Shown here piece by piece: positions 55,370-64,000 of a stretch of DNA of 64,000 bases. The notes under the pieces were generated by a model, which saw nothing but the letters and a program-made list of their open reading frames with translations, did no database searches and was not told the origin of the DNA. Numbering within the stretch: the stretch's first letter is position 1; every line of letters begins with the position of its first letter. The position numbers and the translations under genes were made by a program. The DNA comes from Eledone cirrhosa (lineage: Eukaryota > Mollusca > Cephalopoda > Octopoda > Eledonidae). Location of the stretch: positions 204,263,929 through 204,327,928 of the forward strand of contig OZ024740.1 in NCBI GenBank assembly GCA_964016885.1, read 5' to 3'.

Positions 55370-55740
55370 GTTGACATATAGTCAAAACGCACAAATTTCA
55401 TAGATCACAAAGTGCATATACCCACATTATAGATAGAGGTTTAGGTATATTGATACTCAACTAAAAACATACATACGCATAAATAGATGTAAACATATAC
55501 ATACATCTACATATGTGCACACAATCATATACATATATATTCATATATATATATATATACATATACACACCCATACACATATATATATATGTATGTACAC
55601 ACACATACATGTACACACACACATAAACACTCATACACATATACACGCATATACATATATACACACACACACATACACATATATATATATTCACATATCA
55701 TACATACATACATAGATACATATTTACTCATGCAATTACG
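55370..55740. repeat. low-complexity (TA)/(CA)-rich tract
   Basis: Interrupted CATA, CACA and TATA runs. Open frames here encode only Tyr/Ile/His/Thr repeats and are not genes. Confidence 0.85.
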
Positions 55741-55901
55741 GGTGGTTGTGTACCTTGTTGCCCTTAGTCATTAACGCATAAATCTAAGGAAGCTAAACAA
55801 TTAAAAGGCAAGAAATAAGCATGAATGCGTATAATTAGGGGCAAGGGATACTAACAAATGTTACGCCATATAGAATTATAGTGAGTTGCTATTTAGAATA
55901 T

Positions 55902-56223
55902 TTAATTAGGTTTATAGTATTTGAATGTTTTTCGTATACGGTGATAACAAACTATAATCAGTTCCTGTCTTTTATTCAATAAATCGTCCTTAGATTTAGT
56001 AATTTCCAAGATCTCCCCTGAACATAACCTGCATTCTCTCCTGTTCCCAAGATATGGAGTTCTTTGCAGAATGGTATCCCACGATAGCTTGAAATCTATT
56101 TTTTTCTTTTTATAGTTATTAACTGCTTCAGCTAAAGATGTGTTAGCTAGTTTAGTATTGTTAAAACTACTGGAGTGTGCGTAATATCTTTTCTTAAATG
56201 TGTTCGACGTAGATCCTATATAT
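55902..56223 (-). pseudogene. Penelope-like GIY-YIG endonuclease fragment, second family
   Basis: The minus strand encodes YIGSTSNTFKKRYYAHSSSF, TSLAEAVNNYKKKKIDFKLS, ILQRTPYLGNRRECRLCSGE and ILEITKSKDDLLNKRQELII. This is the YIGxTxxxFKxRxxxH core plus the CxLCxxE motif of PLE endonucleases, but a different sequence type from the copies at 14.9 and 56.5 kb. The N-terminal half of the domain is missing. It lies directly beyond the pLTR of the next PLE across a short (TA)n run, which may be its insertion point. Confidence 0.75.
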
Positions 56224-56261
56224 ATATATAGAAGTAGTTCCACAACAGTTAACTCACCACA

Positions 56262-56302
56262 CCAAGAACAAATGTTTCACCTTATGCGGACCATCAGCTC
56301 GG
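56262..56302 (-). ncRNA. hammerhead remnant in PLE terminal repeat 3
   Basis: Stem I CCGAG/CTTGG is maintained by a G-T wobble. The core reads CTGATGG where A9 is lost. GAAA and stem III AC/GT around ATTT are kept. Probably inactive. Confidence 0.6.
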
Positions 56303-56473
56303 TCTGAGTGAAGTTGTATGGAAAAGGAAAAACAACCGTATGAATACGCATGCGCAGAAACGGTCACTTCTCCTAGGCGATATATCCCACGGTCGAAAGG
56401 TGTAAGGGAGATAACTGCGAATGTCCGGAATAAATTATTCGAGTTGATTAGAATATTAGAATGTTGATGTTAT

Positions 56474-57950
56474 TCAATCTGGAGCTTTGTAATTATGCAA
56501 GAGGTGTTTCCAGACGTGTGGACAACGTGAAAAAAGCTCATTCCTTGAATTTAGGCAGTCGTTATTGCGTAATCTTCTCAGGATATTAATCCTTTCTTCA
56601 ATGCACAGTCCACTAGACGGATTACCCCTTGCGTATGGCCTGGACCTAGTGATAGCTTTCCATTGGATGGAGTAGTCTACGCCTGAGTCTGTGAGGGACC
56701 ATACGTGGCTCGCGAGTTTCGTGAACGATCGTTTGTCCGGGTATATAAAGGTCGACTGATGGTTCAGGAAGCGTTCCTTAAACCGGCCCTCCGCCATACC
56801 TATATAGGATTTAACCTCTTGTTGTTGATTTGGTCGGTTGGAAGTGTCCACAGCTTAAAAAAATAACAGCGGGTGTGTTGCATTGTTGTCGAAGGGGACA
56901 AGCTTCAGGCTTTCGGCAAGAGCATCCTGGTGCGGTGCTGCTGGTGATGTGGGCCTTCATATTCTTAGCACAGGAATATCCTAGTTTCACCCTGTGTCTG
57001 TTAAAGATGGAGCAGTATTTGTGACCTATGGGAAAGTGTCTATCTAAGAGAGCTAAAAAATGTTTTCCTACATTAGTTTTAACGTTGAGTGAGAAGGGAG
57101 GAGAGAACCAGATAGTTTTTCTATTGGCACGATTTCTTTTCTTATTGCTGTTGGTGTTAGTGGGGGAGTAAGTAAATGGTTGCGAGAAGCCGCTGTTAGC
57201 TAACGCTGTGGTGTAGTAGGGGGCCGCTCTGTCAAAGATTGCTTTATTAGAGGAGAGGTTAGAGATTCTAGTGCCGATATTTTTCACGAAGTTTCTAAAC
57301 ACTGTAGGAGTGTGGCATAAGTCCTTGTGTATGTAATTAAGTTTTTCCTTTAGTTTGTGTAAGGGTCTGAAAGTGTGTGTGTGAAGGTCTAAATTTATGT
57401 CTAAGTAATCTACGCTAGTGAGGTTGGTAGCCACCGTTATCCTAAGTCCTAACTCATTAAAAGTAGAGATTAAATCTTTTTTAAACTGGTCCAGGTCTGA
57501 CTACTTTTATGGCTCGATAGGGTCAGACCATCGTCACGGTATAATCCCGTGTGGAAGTCCGGGAATCTAGTACGTAATATATCTAAAATAAATAAGCCAA
57601 CCAAGTCGCATACGTCAGCACTATCGAATGATCCCATTGAGACGTTGAATAGTTCTGAAGTGGTTGACTTCTTTGTTCAGGCTACTCCGCTGTTGAAGAG
57701 GAAGGTTTTCCGGCAATGTCCGATGATCTCCCTTTTTAAATCATGGACGGTAGTGTAAGTGGTAGCAAAGTCCAACGCTTTGCTCAATAGGGTCACTGAG
57801 ATCGTCGGGTAAAAATCTACAATGTCGAATTGCGTGAACTTCGCTTTATTTGGAGTTGAAAGAGTTAAACCACTTAATGACGGAGTCGCTGTTCTCCCAC
57901 TGGGACAGGTTGGACTTGGTCCTAATGGTCTTAACTATGTTCCTAAGTAT
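56474..57950 (-). pseudogene. PLE reverse transcriptase and GIY-YIG endonuclease, broken
   Basis: Ordered pieces: TQFDIVDFYPTISVTLLSKA (RT core with FYP), FNVSMGSFDSADVCDLVGLF, TGLYRDDGL (PLE-type RT catalytic DD), VDYLDINLDLHTHTFRPLHK, ISNLSSNKAIFDRAAPYYTT, NVKTNVGKHFLALLDRHFPI, CSCRKPEACPLRQQC, then YIGMAEGRFKERFLNHQSTF and SGLCIEERINILRRL. This is the canonical PLE order. Breaks include stops near 57690 and 57450 and a frameshift at about 56850 between the Cys cluster and the GIY-YIG core. It is homologous to the fragment at 14852-15378. Confidence 0.85.
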
Positions 57951-58029
57951 ATATATATAATTTTATTTATAATTTTATTTTATTTTATGTCTGATTCTTA
58001 TATATATTGTATATTATTAATTTATCAAT

Positions 58030-58155
58030 ATCATTCTGAGTTCAAATCCCGCCGAGGTTTACTTTGCCTTTCATCCTTACGGGGTCGATAAAATAAAGTA
58101 CTAGTAATACACTGGGATAATTGCTGGCCTTGTGCCAAAAATAGAAACAATTATT
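58030..58155 (+). repeat. tRNA-headed SINE (family S), 5'-truncated
   Basis: Begins at TTCTGAGTTCAAATCCCGCC and ends ATAGAAACAATTATTT; the A-box part is missing. Confidence 0.8.
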
Positions 58156-58159
58156 TTAT

Positions 58160-59110
58160 AACTCTGATATAATACCAGGGCTTTGATTGCTGAGGATCCC
58201 CTTAACAGGGCCGTACTATCAGTAATCTCTGACTCATAGAGAAGACTAGACTCTGTAGTTTTGTCAAGGCAACTAGTCTAGGAGGTGGCAAACTGTGAAA
58301 TAAAAACCTGAGGCCCCTGAAGTTCTTGGTCCTATCATTCCAAATGTCACCCTAATGAAATCTTGTGGTCAAGAAGTGGGGTAGTTCTGTGCAAGCAATG
58401 TCCACTCAAAATATATTCAACTGCACATGTACTTCTTGTACACTACAAGCTCAGTTAACATCAGTCATATGGTTGTCAGTAACCTTGAAACTCATTTGAA
58501 ATATATCAAACAGAATTAATAATTAGCAATAAGAGCTTGGGAACAATTCCTTAGCTATAGTGGCTCTCTCTGAAACACGACTACATAGGGATGGTCAACT
58601 CAGTTGAAGTGTATTTGGTTACACTTACTTTTGGAAAGGTGTAGCAGAAGGTCAAAGGAGAGAATCAGGTGTTGGCTTGGTTGTTAGAAAGTCTCTCGTC
58701 TCGTCTTTTGAAAATTATCCTAGCGTTTCCTCAGAATGTCGTCTGCTTCTGAAAAAAACACAATAATACACAATAATAAGTGTTTATGCTCCCTCAATGT
58801 CCTACCTAGAAGAATCTGGTGAACAATTTTACAACAAACTTGGAGAGTTAGTGAGAATGAACCAGTTTCTGATAAGCTAGTAATTAGAGGTGTAGACTAA
58901 TGTAACCGAAATGATGTTTTACACCTTACTTTTTGCACTGCACATCAACTTGTAATAACAAACATTTTCTTTCAGTAGAAGAATAGATATAAAACAACTT
59001 GGATCCGTCCGTGGTCTAAGGATTGGCATCTCATTGATTATATATTAGTAAAATAATGTGATGTAAAAGAAGTATGCAGTTTAAGCACAATCAGAGAGGC
59101 AACCCAACAA
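58160..59110 (+). pseudogene. APE-type LINE endonuclease remnant
   Basis: Pieces include VALSETRLHRDGQLS, TYFWKGVAEGQRRESGVGLV, ISVYAPSMSYLEESGEQFYN and TTWIRPWSKDWHLIDYILV. SETR, VYAP and HLIDY are APE endonuclease signatures. Often mis-annotated as craniofacial development protein 2-like. Many stops; no RT follows before the SRCR exon at 59498. Confidence 0.7.
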
Positions 59111-59497
59111 TCTGTTTTGAAAAGGGACATTATTCACTCCCCTAACTGCACAGAATAAACTCTCCTAGATCAGACTGTTACAATTTTGAAAAATATAACC
59201 ACCGGATGCAATCTCTCTTTCGAATATTTCTGCATTGAAAATTGTTGATTAGTCATGACAAAACAGACGTACATGTTCTGATAATGGAGAAGAAATGTTT
59301 TTGTTAATAATGTCTATGAAACTAACTGCTTTTTGGTGCATTACTAAAACCATGCATCAAAATATATAAATTACCTCTATGTTTATATATCAAAGGACCA
59401 TTCCTTTGTAATAAAAGTGTGTAGAGGGGTGAATTTAGGGAAATCAAAAATAGTAATGAAATATACTATTCAGTAACTGGTGTTACTTTTATTTCAG

Positions 59498-59655
59498 AAC
59501 TGGATTGGTATATGATTATGAACATCATTTAAGAGAAAAAGGATTGTTGTCTAATGTCAACTGCCGGGGTCACGAAGACAGCTTAATGTCCTGTCCACAT
59601 ATAAACTGGGGTTACTATCGTTGTAATAAATGGGCAGGAGCAGAATGTTCGAAAT
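59498..59655 (+). CDS. SRCR gene exon, second half of an SRCR domain (domain 4)
   Basis: Acceptor TTTTATTTCAG, donor GTAAGT. Phase 2 start, 52 codons, phase 1 end. It encodes TGLVYDYEHHLREKGLLSNV, NCRGHEDSLMSCPHINWGYY, RCNKWAGAECSK. All four second-half cysteines of group A are present (NC, SC, RC, EC). It completes exon 25738-25870 if no exons are missed in the 33.6 kb between. The phase 1 end implies at least one further exon beyond 64000. Confidence 0.85.
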
Positions 59656-59727
59656 GTAAGTATCAAGCTAATCATATTTTGAAAAATATTCTTGAGAAAG
59701 TGATTTTATTATGTATTATCACAAGGG

Positions 59728-60055
59728 CATGAAAACGCGTAGGTTAGTGGTTAATGTTTTGAGCTCACATTCGTAAGGTCATGTATTTGATTCCTCGGTC
59801 AGGTGGCGCATTGTGTCCATAAACAAAACACTTTATTTCACGATTCTCCTGAACACTTAGTTGAGGAAAAATTTCTTGCACAGACATTGATACCAAACTG
59901 AATCGACCTTTCACTTTCCCTTGGAGAACATTAGTGGCGTGGAGTGGATAGACTGGTATGAATGAATGATGGGTGATCAACTACAAAACACCTCGCCCTA
60001 TCTTATGCCTCGGAGAGGAACTCTCACTGTAAAAACCCATGTCAGTCATGACTGA
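59728..60055 (+). repeat. tRNA-derived SINE, second family
   Basis: AACGCGTAGGTTAGTGGTTA head, GTCATGTATTTGATTCCTCG B box, then GGTGGCGCATTGTGTCC and AACACTTTATTTCACG, as at 6087. Confidence 0.7.
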
Positions 60056-60579
60056 ATGAGATTTTATCACGTATAACAATGCCGACACTATCTAAACGTT
60101 ACAGAGAAATCTAGGCATATGCAAGTGATATGAAATCTTTAAGACGTTTCAACTGTATATATTATCTTTTTATTGTGGATCTTTAGAGTGTCGAACAAAA
60201 TCATCATCATCGTTTAACGTCCATCTTCCGCGCTAGCATGGGTTAGATGGGAGTTGTGCCACTTGAGGCAAGGTTGGTCGGATGACCGTATCTCGCTCAT
60301 ATAGGACTATCTGGCAGGCTTTCTACGGCTGGATGCCCTTCCTAACACCAACCACATTTACAGTGTGGAACTAGGAACTTTTTACCGTGTTACCTACACG
60401 GCCACATTACAGCGTGGACTGTGAGTTTTTTTTTTTTTTGTCGTGACACCTACACGATCTCGATCTCATTATCTCATTTATTTGGACTGGATGTTGTGGT
60501 ACCAACTTTACAGAGAGAGGGTGGTGTTGGTAGGAGTGGGAGGATAGGGTAAGGGTAGTGGATTGGGGTGTATATTTGG

Positions 60580-61755
60580 TTAAGAGGTGCCTACTGACTG
60601 TAGGTTAACTTTGCTCGTAGGGAAGGGGGTCTTCTGTATTACTGTGTAGCGCCAAAGATCTCGGTCCAGTGACATTGTCTTAGAGAGGTGCAAGTGTGTA
60701 AGGTCGGAATTTATCAGATCATCCCAGGTTTTTCTGGGTCTACCTACTCCGTAACTACCATCAATTTTGATCGCCCTGCACTTTTTTATGCAGCTGTCGT
60801 CTTTCATGCGCATCACATGACCATACCAACGTAGTCTTCTCTCAAGTAAACAGCATCTGATCCCTCTTATACCTAATTTCTCACTTAGTTCATTTATGCT
60901 TTGCCGTTCACGTATATTACTATTACACATCCAACGGAGCATGCATGCTTCGTTCCTTTCCAGTCTGCACAGGTCCTCTGCACGTAATGCCCATGTCTCA
61001 CTGCCATGTAGCATTGCTGTTCGCATACAGGCATCATACAATCTGCCTTTCATTTTTAGAGAGAAACCTTTTGTGGCCAACAGCGGTATAAGCTCTCTGA
61101 ACTTTTTCCATCCCGTTCTGACTCTGGCTACCAAACTTTCAGAACACCCTCCACCACTGCTGATTTTGTCACCCAGGTAACGGAAAGTGTCTACTATTTC
61201 TATAGAACCATCTGGGCAATAGAAGGAGCTAGTATTCTGTGGACACTTGCTACTTATTGCACCTGAGCATTGGCCACATATAAAGCCTACGTTCTTAGAT
61301 AGTTTACCTGTGATCCCACTACATCTTTTATGTACCCATACTTTGCATTTGGGACATAAAATGGAATTTCTGCCTACTCCTTTCCTGCACACTGAGCATG
61401 GCCATTTCCCTGAGGGCACCTGTGCCCTATTTTCCTTTCTACAAACTAGAACTTTAGTCTTAGACAAGTTAACTTTAAGGCCTTTTGATTCTAGGCCATG
61501 TTTCCATGTTTGGAATTTCTTCTCTAGTTCAGCCATTGATTCAGCTATGAGCGTTAGATCATCTGCGTATAGGAGTTCCCATGGGCAGCCGGTCTTGAAC
61601 TCCTCTGTTCTAGCCTGAAGGGCAATAATAAATAAGAGGGGACTAAGGACAGAGCCTTGATGAACACCAACTTTTACACTAAATTCTTCACAATATTCAT
61701 TGTTAATTCTAACCTTACTGACTGTTTCATTATACATAGCTTGTATAGCTCTCAC
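60580..61755 (-). pseudogene. LINE RT C-terminal half with PHD-like finger
   Basis: 391 open codons. RT motif B VHQGSVLSPLLFIIAL, catalytic LLYADDLTLIAES and GLKVNLSKTKVLV are followed by an inserted finger CSVC...CPKC...HKRC...CGQC (C4HC3 order, PHD-like). Then come DTFRYLGDKISSGGG, LHGSETWALRAEDL, RRLRWYGHVMRMKDD and GRPRKTWDDLI. It is in frame with the upstream RT piece but separated by a TAA at 61849-61851. Confidence 0.8.
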
Positions 61756-61848
61756 AAGCCATTCATCTACACCTAGTTTTCTGAGAGCCCACCAGATAAT
61801 GGAGCGGGGGACTCTGTCAAAAGCTTTCTCCAGGTCTACAAAAGCTAA

Positions 61849-62856
61849 TTAGAGGGGTTTACTTTTAGCTAGGTACTTCTCTTGTAGTTGTCGTACAAGG
61901 AAAAGAGCATCTGTGGTATTTTTACCTGACACAAACCCAAACTGCATTTCATCTAGATCAATTCGCTCTCTGATTAGTTGCGCTATAACTCTTTCAGTGA
62001 CCTTCATGACCTGGTCAACTAACTTAATGCCTCTATAGTTTCCCCTATCTAGAGCATCCCCTTTACCCTTGTAGCAGTTAATGATGATGCTGCTACGCCA
62101 GTCTTTCGGTATGACCCCATTCTGTATTACTTGGTTAACTATACGGGTGACCATAGTGTGTCCCACCATACCAGATGCCTTCAACATCTCAGCAACTATC
62201 TCCGAAGGCCCAGCTGCCTTGCCTGTCTTCATATCTTTGATTGCCTTACTTATTATACTACCTTTAACTTGCACTGCTGGTCCTTCTATTGGATCGATTT
62301 TGGGCAGACTATCTTTTTCCCATTTATTCTCCTCATTTAATAGTCTCTCGTAGTGATACTTCCAGGCTATCTTCTTATCAGTATCAATGAGGGCAAGTAC
62401 ACCGTTATCATTACGGACACACTTCTCCCCGACAATATCACGGTTTTCCTTGACACATTGTCTAGCAATCCTGAACACCTCACGCTTTTGGTCCTCATGT
62501 TGTAGAACATGCTTGAACTTTCTATCCTCTGCTTCCCTTTTTGCAAGGTACACTTGTCTCCTAGATTCTCTCCTGGTCACTTGATAGTGCTCTCTACATC
62601 CCCCATCCTGCCATACTTTCCAAGCCTGCTTTTTGGCCTTGATTGTCTCTTCCACCTTACTGTTCCACCACCAAGTTACTCTCCTCGTGCCAATAGGTCT
62701 GCTCCAGCCACAGATTTCATCCGTTGCTTTCAGCAGGTTCCCTTTCAAGAATTGCCACTGTTCCTCAATATCGCACGTCTCTAATTGCTCTTCATTATTG
62801 TCAAAGGCATCAAGTAATAAGCTTTTAAATTTGTCTCTGGTTATGGGGTCCTTCAA
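61849..62856 (-). pseudogene. LINE RT N-terminal part, ends at a nonsense codon
   Basis: 336 codons. RRVTWWWNSKVEETIKAKKQ, AAGPSEIVAEMLKASGMVGH, YRGIKLVDQVMKVTERVIAQ and MQFGFVSGKNTTDALFLVRQ are fingers and early palm of a LINE RT. A single TAA ends it at KSKPL. The same frame continues as LAFVDLEKAFDRVPRSIIWW (motif A) into the downstream piece, so this stop is the only break in the RT. Confidence 0.8.
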
Positions 62857-63044
62857 CTTCCATATTCTTCTCTCAGGGTAGGCCTCCTCTGCCGTCGAGT
62901 ACGTCTATTTCTGACTATAAGGTCACTAACTACTAGGCTATGTTGGGAGGTGCATTCTTCACGGGGGAGGGATTTAGTGTTTACAACAGACACTTTGTCC
63001 CGTCTTCTAGTAAGGATATAATCTATCTGGCTGGCGTGTTCCCC

Positions 63045-63650
63045 TTATCTATAGGTGATCAAGTGGTTTTCACGTTTTTTGAAGTTTGTGTTACAGATAG
63101 TTAGGCTATTTGCGTCACAGAATTCCAGGATTCTGAAGCCCTCCACATTTCTATTTCCAACCCCATAGCCTCCATGGATTCCATCATAGCCATCATTATG
63201 TTGTCCAACGTGACCGTTTAGATCGCCAGCAATAATTAAGTAGTCGCTGTCGGTTATTTGGGAGGTAGTGTGCATTAGCATCTCTTTATAACGTCAGGTA
63301 GACCAGATTGGGGTGCATAAGCGGATATTATTGTCACAGTAGTTCTATTTAGAACTAGTCTTAATTTAATTATTCTGTCATTCACTCTATTTACGTCAAT
63401 TACCTTATCTACCCATTAGTCAGCTAGCATAATTCCTACACCACCCTGTCCGTTGTCATTTCCCACCCAGAAAAGTTTATAGCATCGTTTTTTACCCACG
63501 ATGAATCTAGCAGACCCCCTCTCCACCTAGTCTCTTGAATACAACAAACATCAACTGCTTTACGTTCAAGCATCTCTATAACCTCATTTGAGCGACCTTT
63601 CAATGTATCTACGTTCGTGGTACCAACTCTGAAGTTGGGAGGGTGGGATG
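63045..63650 (-). pseudogene. LINE APE endonuclease remnants
   Basis: FRVGTTNVDTLKGRSNEVIE, VDVCCIQETRWRG (APE Glu) and, after stops, YLIIAGDLNGHVGQHNDGYD (GDxN motif). The frame is interrupted several times between 63436 and 63281. Confidence 0.75.
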
Positions 63651-63810
63651 GATGGGTTGGAGGGGCAGGGAGGGGTGTGTGAGACGGAATTTTGTTGGTC
63701 ATCCGTGTCTGAAATAAAGAGGGGTCCTTGTATTCTCGTCTTGCGGCGGGAGGTGAATTTATCTTTATCTTTATCTGTAACATTGTTATTGAGTGCTTAG
63801 ACTTTCCAAA

Positions 63811-63851
63811 TTTCCGCAGTCAACCCACCCTAAGTGGGTTGACTGCGGAAA
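63811..63851. repeat. 18-bp perfect inverted repeat, 5-base loop
   Basis: TTTCCGCAGTCAACCCAC and GTGGGTTGACTGCGGAAA flank CCTAA. It lies just upstream (5') of the minus-strand LINE. A (CA)n/(TA)n tract follows to the window end. Confidence 0.9.
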
Positions 63852-63953
63852 GACAAGTATTTTGTTTACATTCTCAAAATCGACATACAAACTACAAACA
63901 CACACGCCACTCACATACCAACACTCATGCATACAAACACATACACCACTCAC

Positions 63954-63985
<32 letters not shown>

Positions 63986-64000
63986 TACCGTCAGTACTGA

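Larger units (their letters stand above)
56225..57960 (-). mobile_element. Penelope-like element with terminal repeat, 5'-truncated
   Basis: On the minus strand RT, linker and endonuclease sequence (57950-56474) is followed by a pLTR at 56455-56225. The pLTR matches the two at 14.5-15.6 kb: TTCGCAGTTATCTCCCTTAC, GAAGTGACCGTTTCTGCGCA, AAGGTGAAACATTTGTTCTT. (TA)n borders the outer end. Confidence 0.8.
60200..63800 (-). mobile_element. APE-type LINE with PHD-like finger, inactive
   Basis: The minus strand runs from an APE endonuclease start near 63640 to a 3' end with GTTAAACGATGATGATGAT at about 60201-60220, a (GAT)n tail. Coding is broken in the endonuclease region (stops near 63436, 63290 and 63045) and once in the RT. 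It occupies the last intron visible in the window. Clade undetermined. Confidence 0.75.

Noticed and set aside
58580..59060. Craniofacial development protein 2-like host gene
   Set aside because: It is an APE endonuclease domain of a LINE with many stops; the name is a common mis-annotation.

Overview
The window looks like animal nuclear DNA, most likely from a cephalopod mollusc and probably an octopod. The support is GT-AG introns with phased exons, very dense (TA)n, (GT)n and (AAT)n microsatellites, many tRNA-headed SINEs of the kind described in octopus and squid, and a mixture of LINEs, Penelope-like elements (PLEs), a Helitron and DNA transposon remnants. The species is inferred, not proven. 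No bacterial gene, CRISPR array or operon is present.

One host gene runs through the window on the + strand and continues past both ends. It is a multi-domain scavenger receptor cysteine-rich (SRCR) protein. Eight exons were placed from splice sites and reading phase: 721-868, 5898-6049, 9237-9372, 16598-16767, 22573-22705, 23940-24103, 25738-25870 and 59498-59655. They pair into four tandem SRCR domains, each encoded by a phase 1-2 exon followed by a phase 2-1 exon, so all eight join in one open frame. Domains 2 and 4 have the six-cysteine group A pattern. Domains 1 and 3 lack both partners of one expected disulfide.

Everything else recognised lies in its introns. Positions 1-6 kb hold mariner, PLE, Tx1-like and R4/Dong-like remnants, a 34-bp satellite and a run of five SINEs. 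Positions 6-19 kb hold SINEs, a hAT MITE with an 8-bp target duplication, an inverted-repeat element of 2.4 kb, a PLE with direct terminal repeats, several near-perfect palindromes and a series of hammerhead-ribozyme motifs. Positions 17-29 kb hold broken LINE and SINE copies between SRCR exons. The 33.6-kb intron from 25.9 to 59.5 kb contains a chain of large retroelements strung along an (AAT)n microsatellite. On the minus strand these are two near-identical Tx1-like LINEs (29771-35443 and 41613-47614), a diverged relative (35694-41550) and a SINE. They are followed head-to-head by a plus-strand R4/Dong-type LINE with an intact 1015-codon ORF (47606-50653). Further right are a tRNA-like gene, an inverted-repeat element, a Helitron helicase fragment, PLE copies and, at the right edge, a LINE with a PHD-like finger (60200-63800).

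Two observations stand out. First, eleven hammerhead motifs of five sequence types lie in the introns of one gene, at least eight of them with a complete catalytic core; they sit in PLE terminal repeats, tandem retrozyme-like units and inverted repeats. Second, unrelated retrotransposons with different endonucleases (APE type and restriction-like type) sit in the same trinucleotide repeat, each insertion bounded by (AAT)n on both sides.
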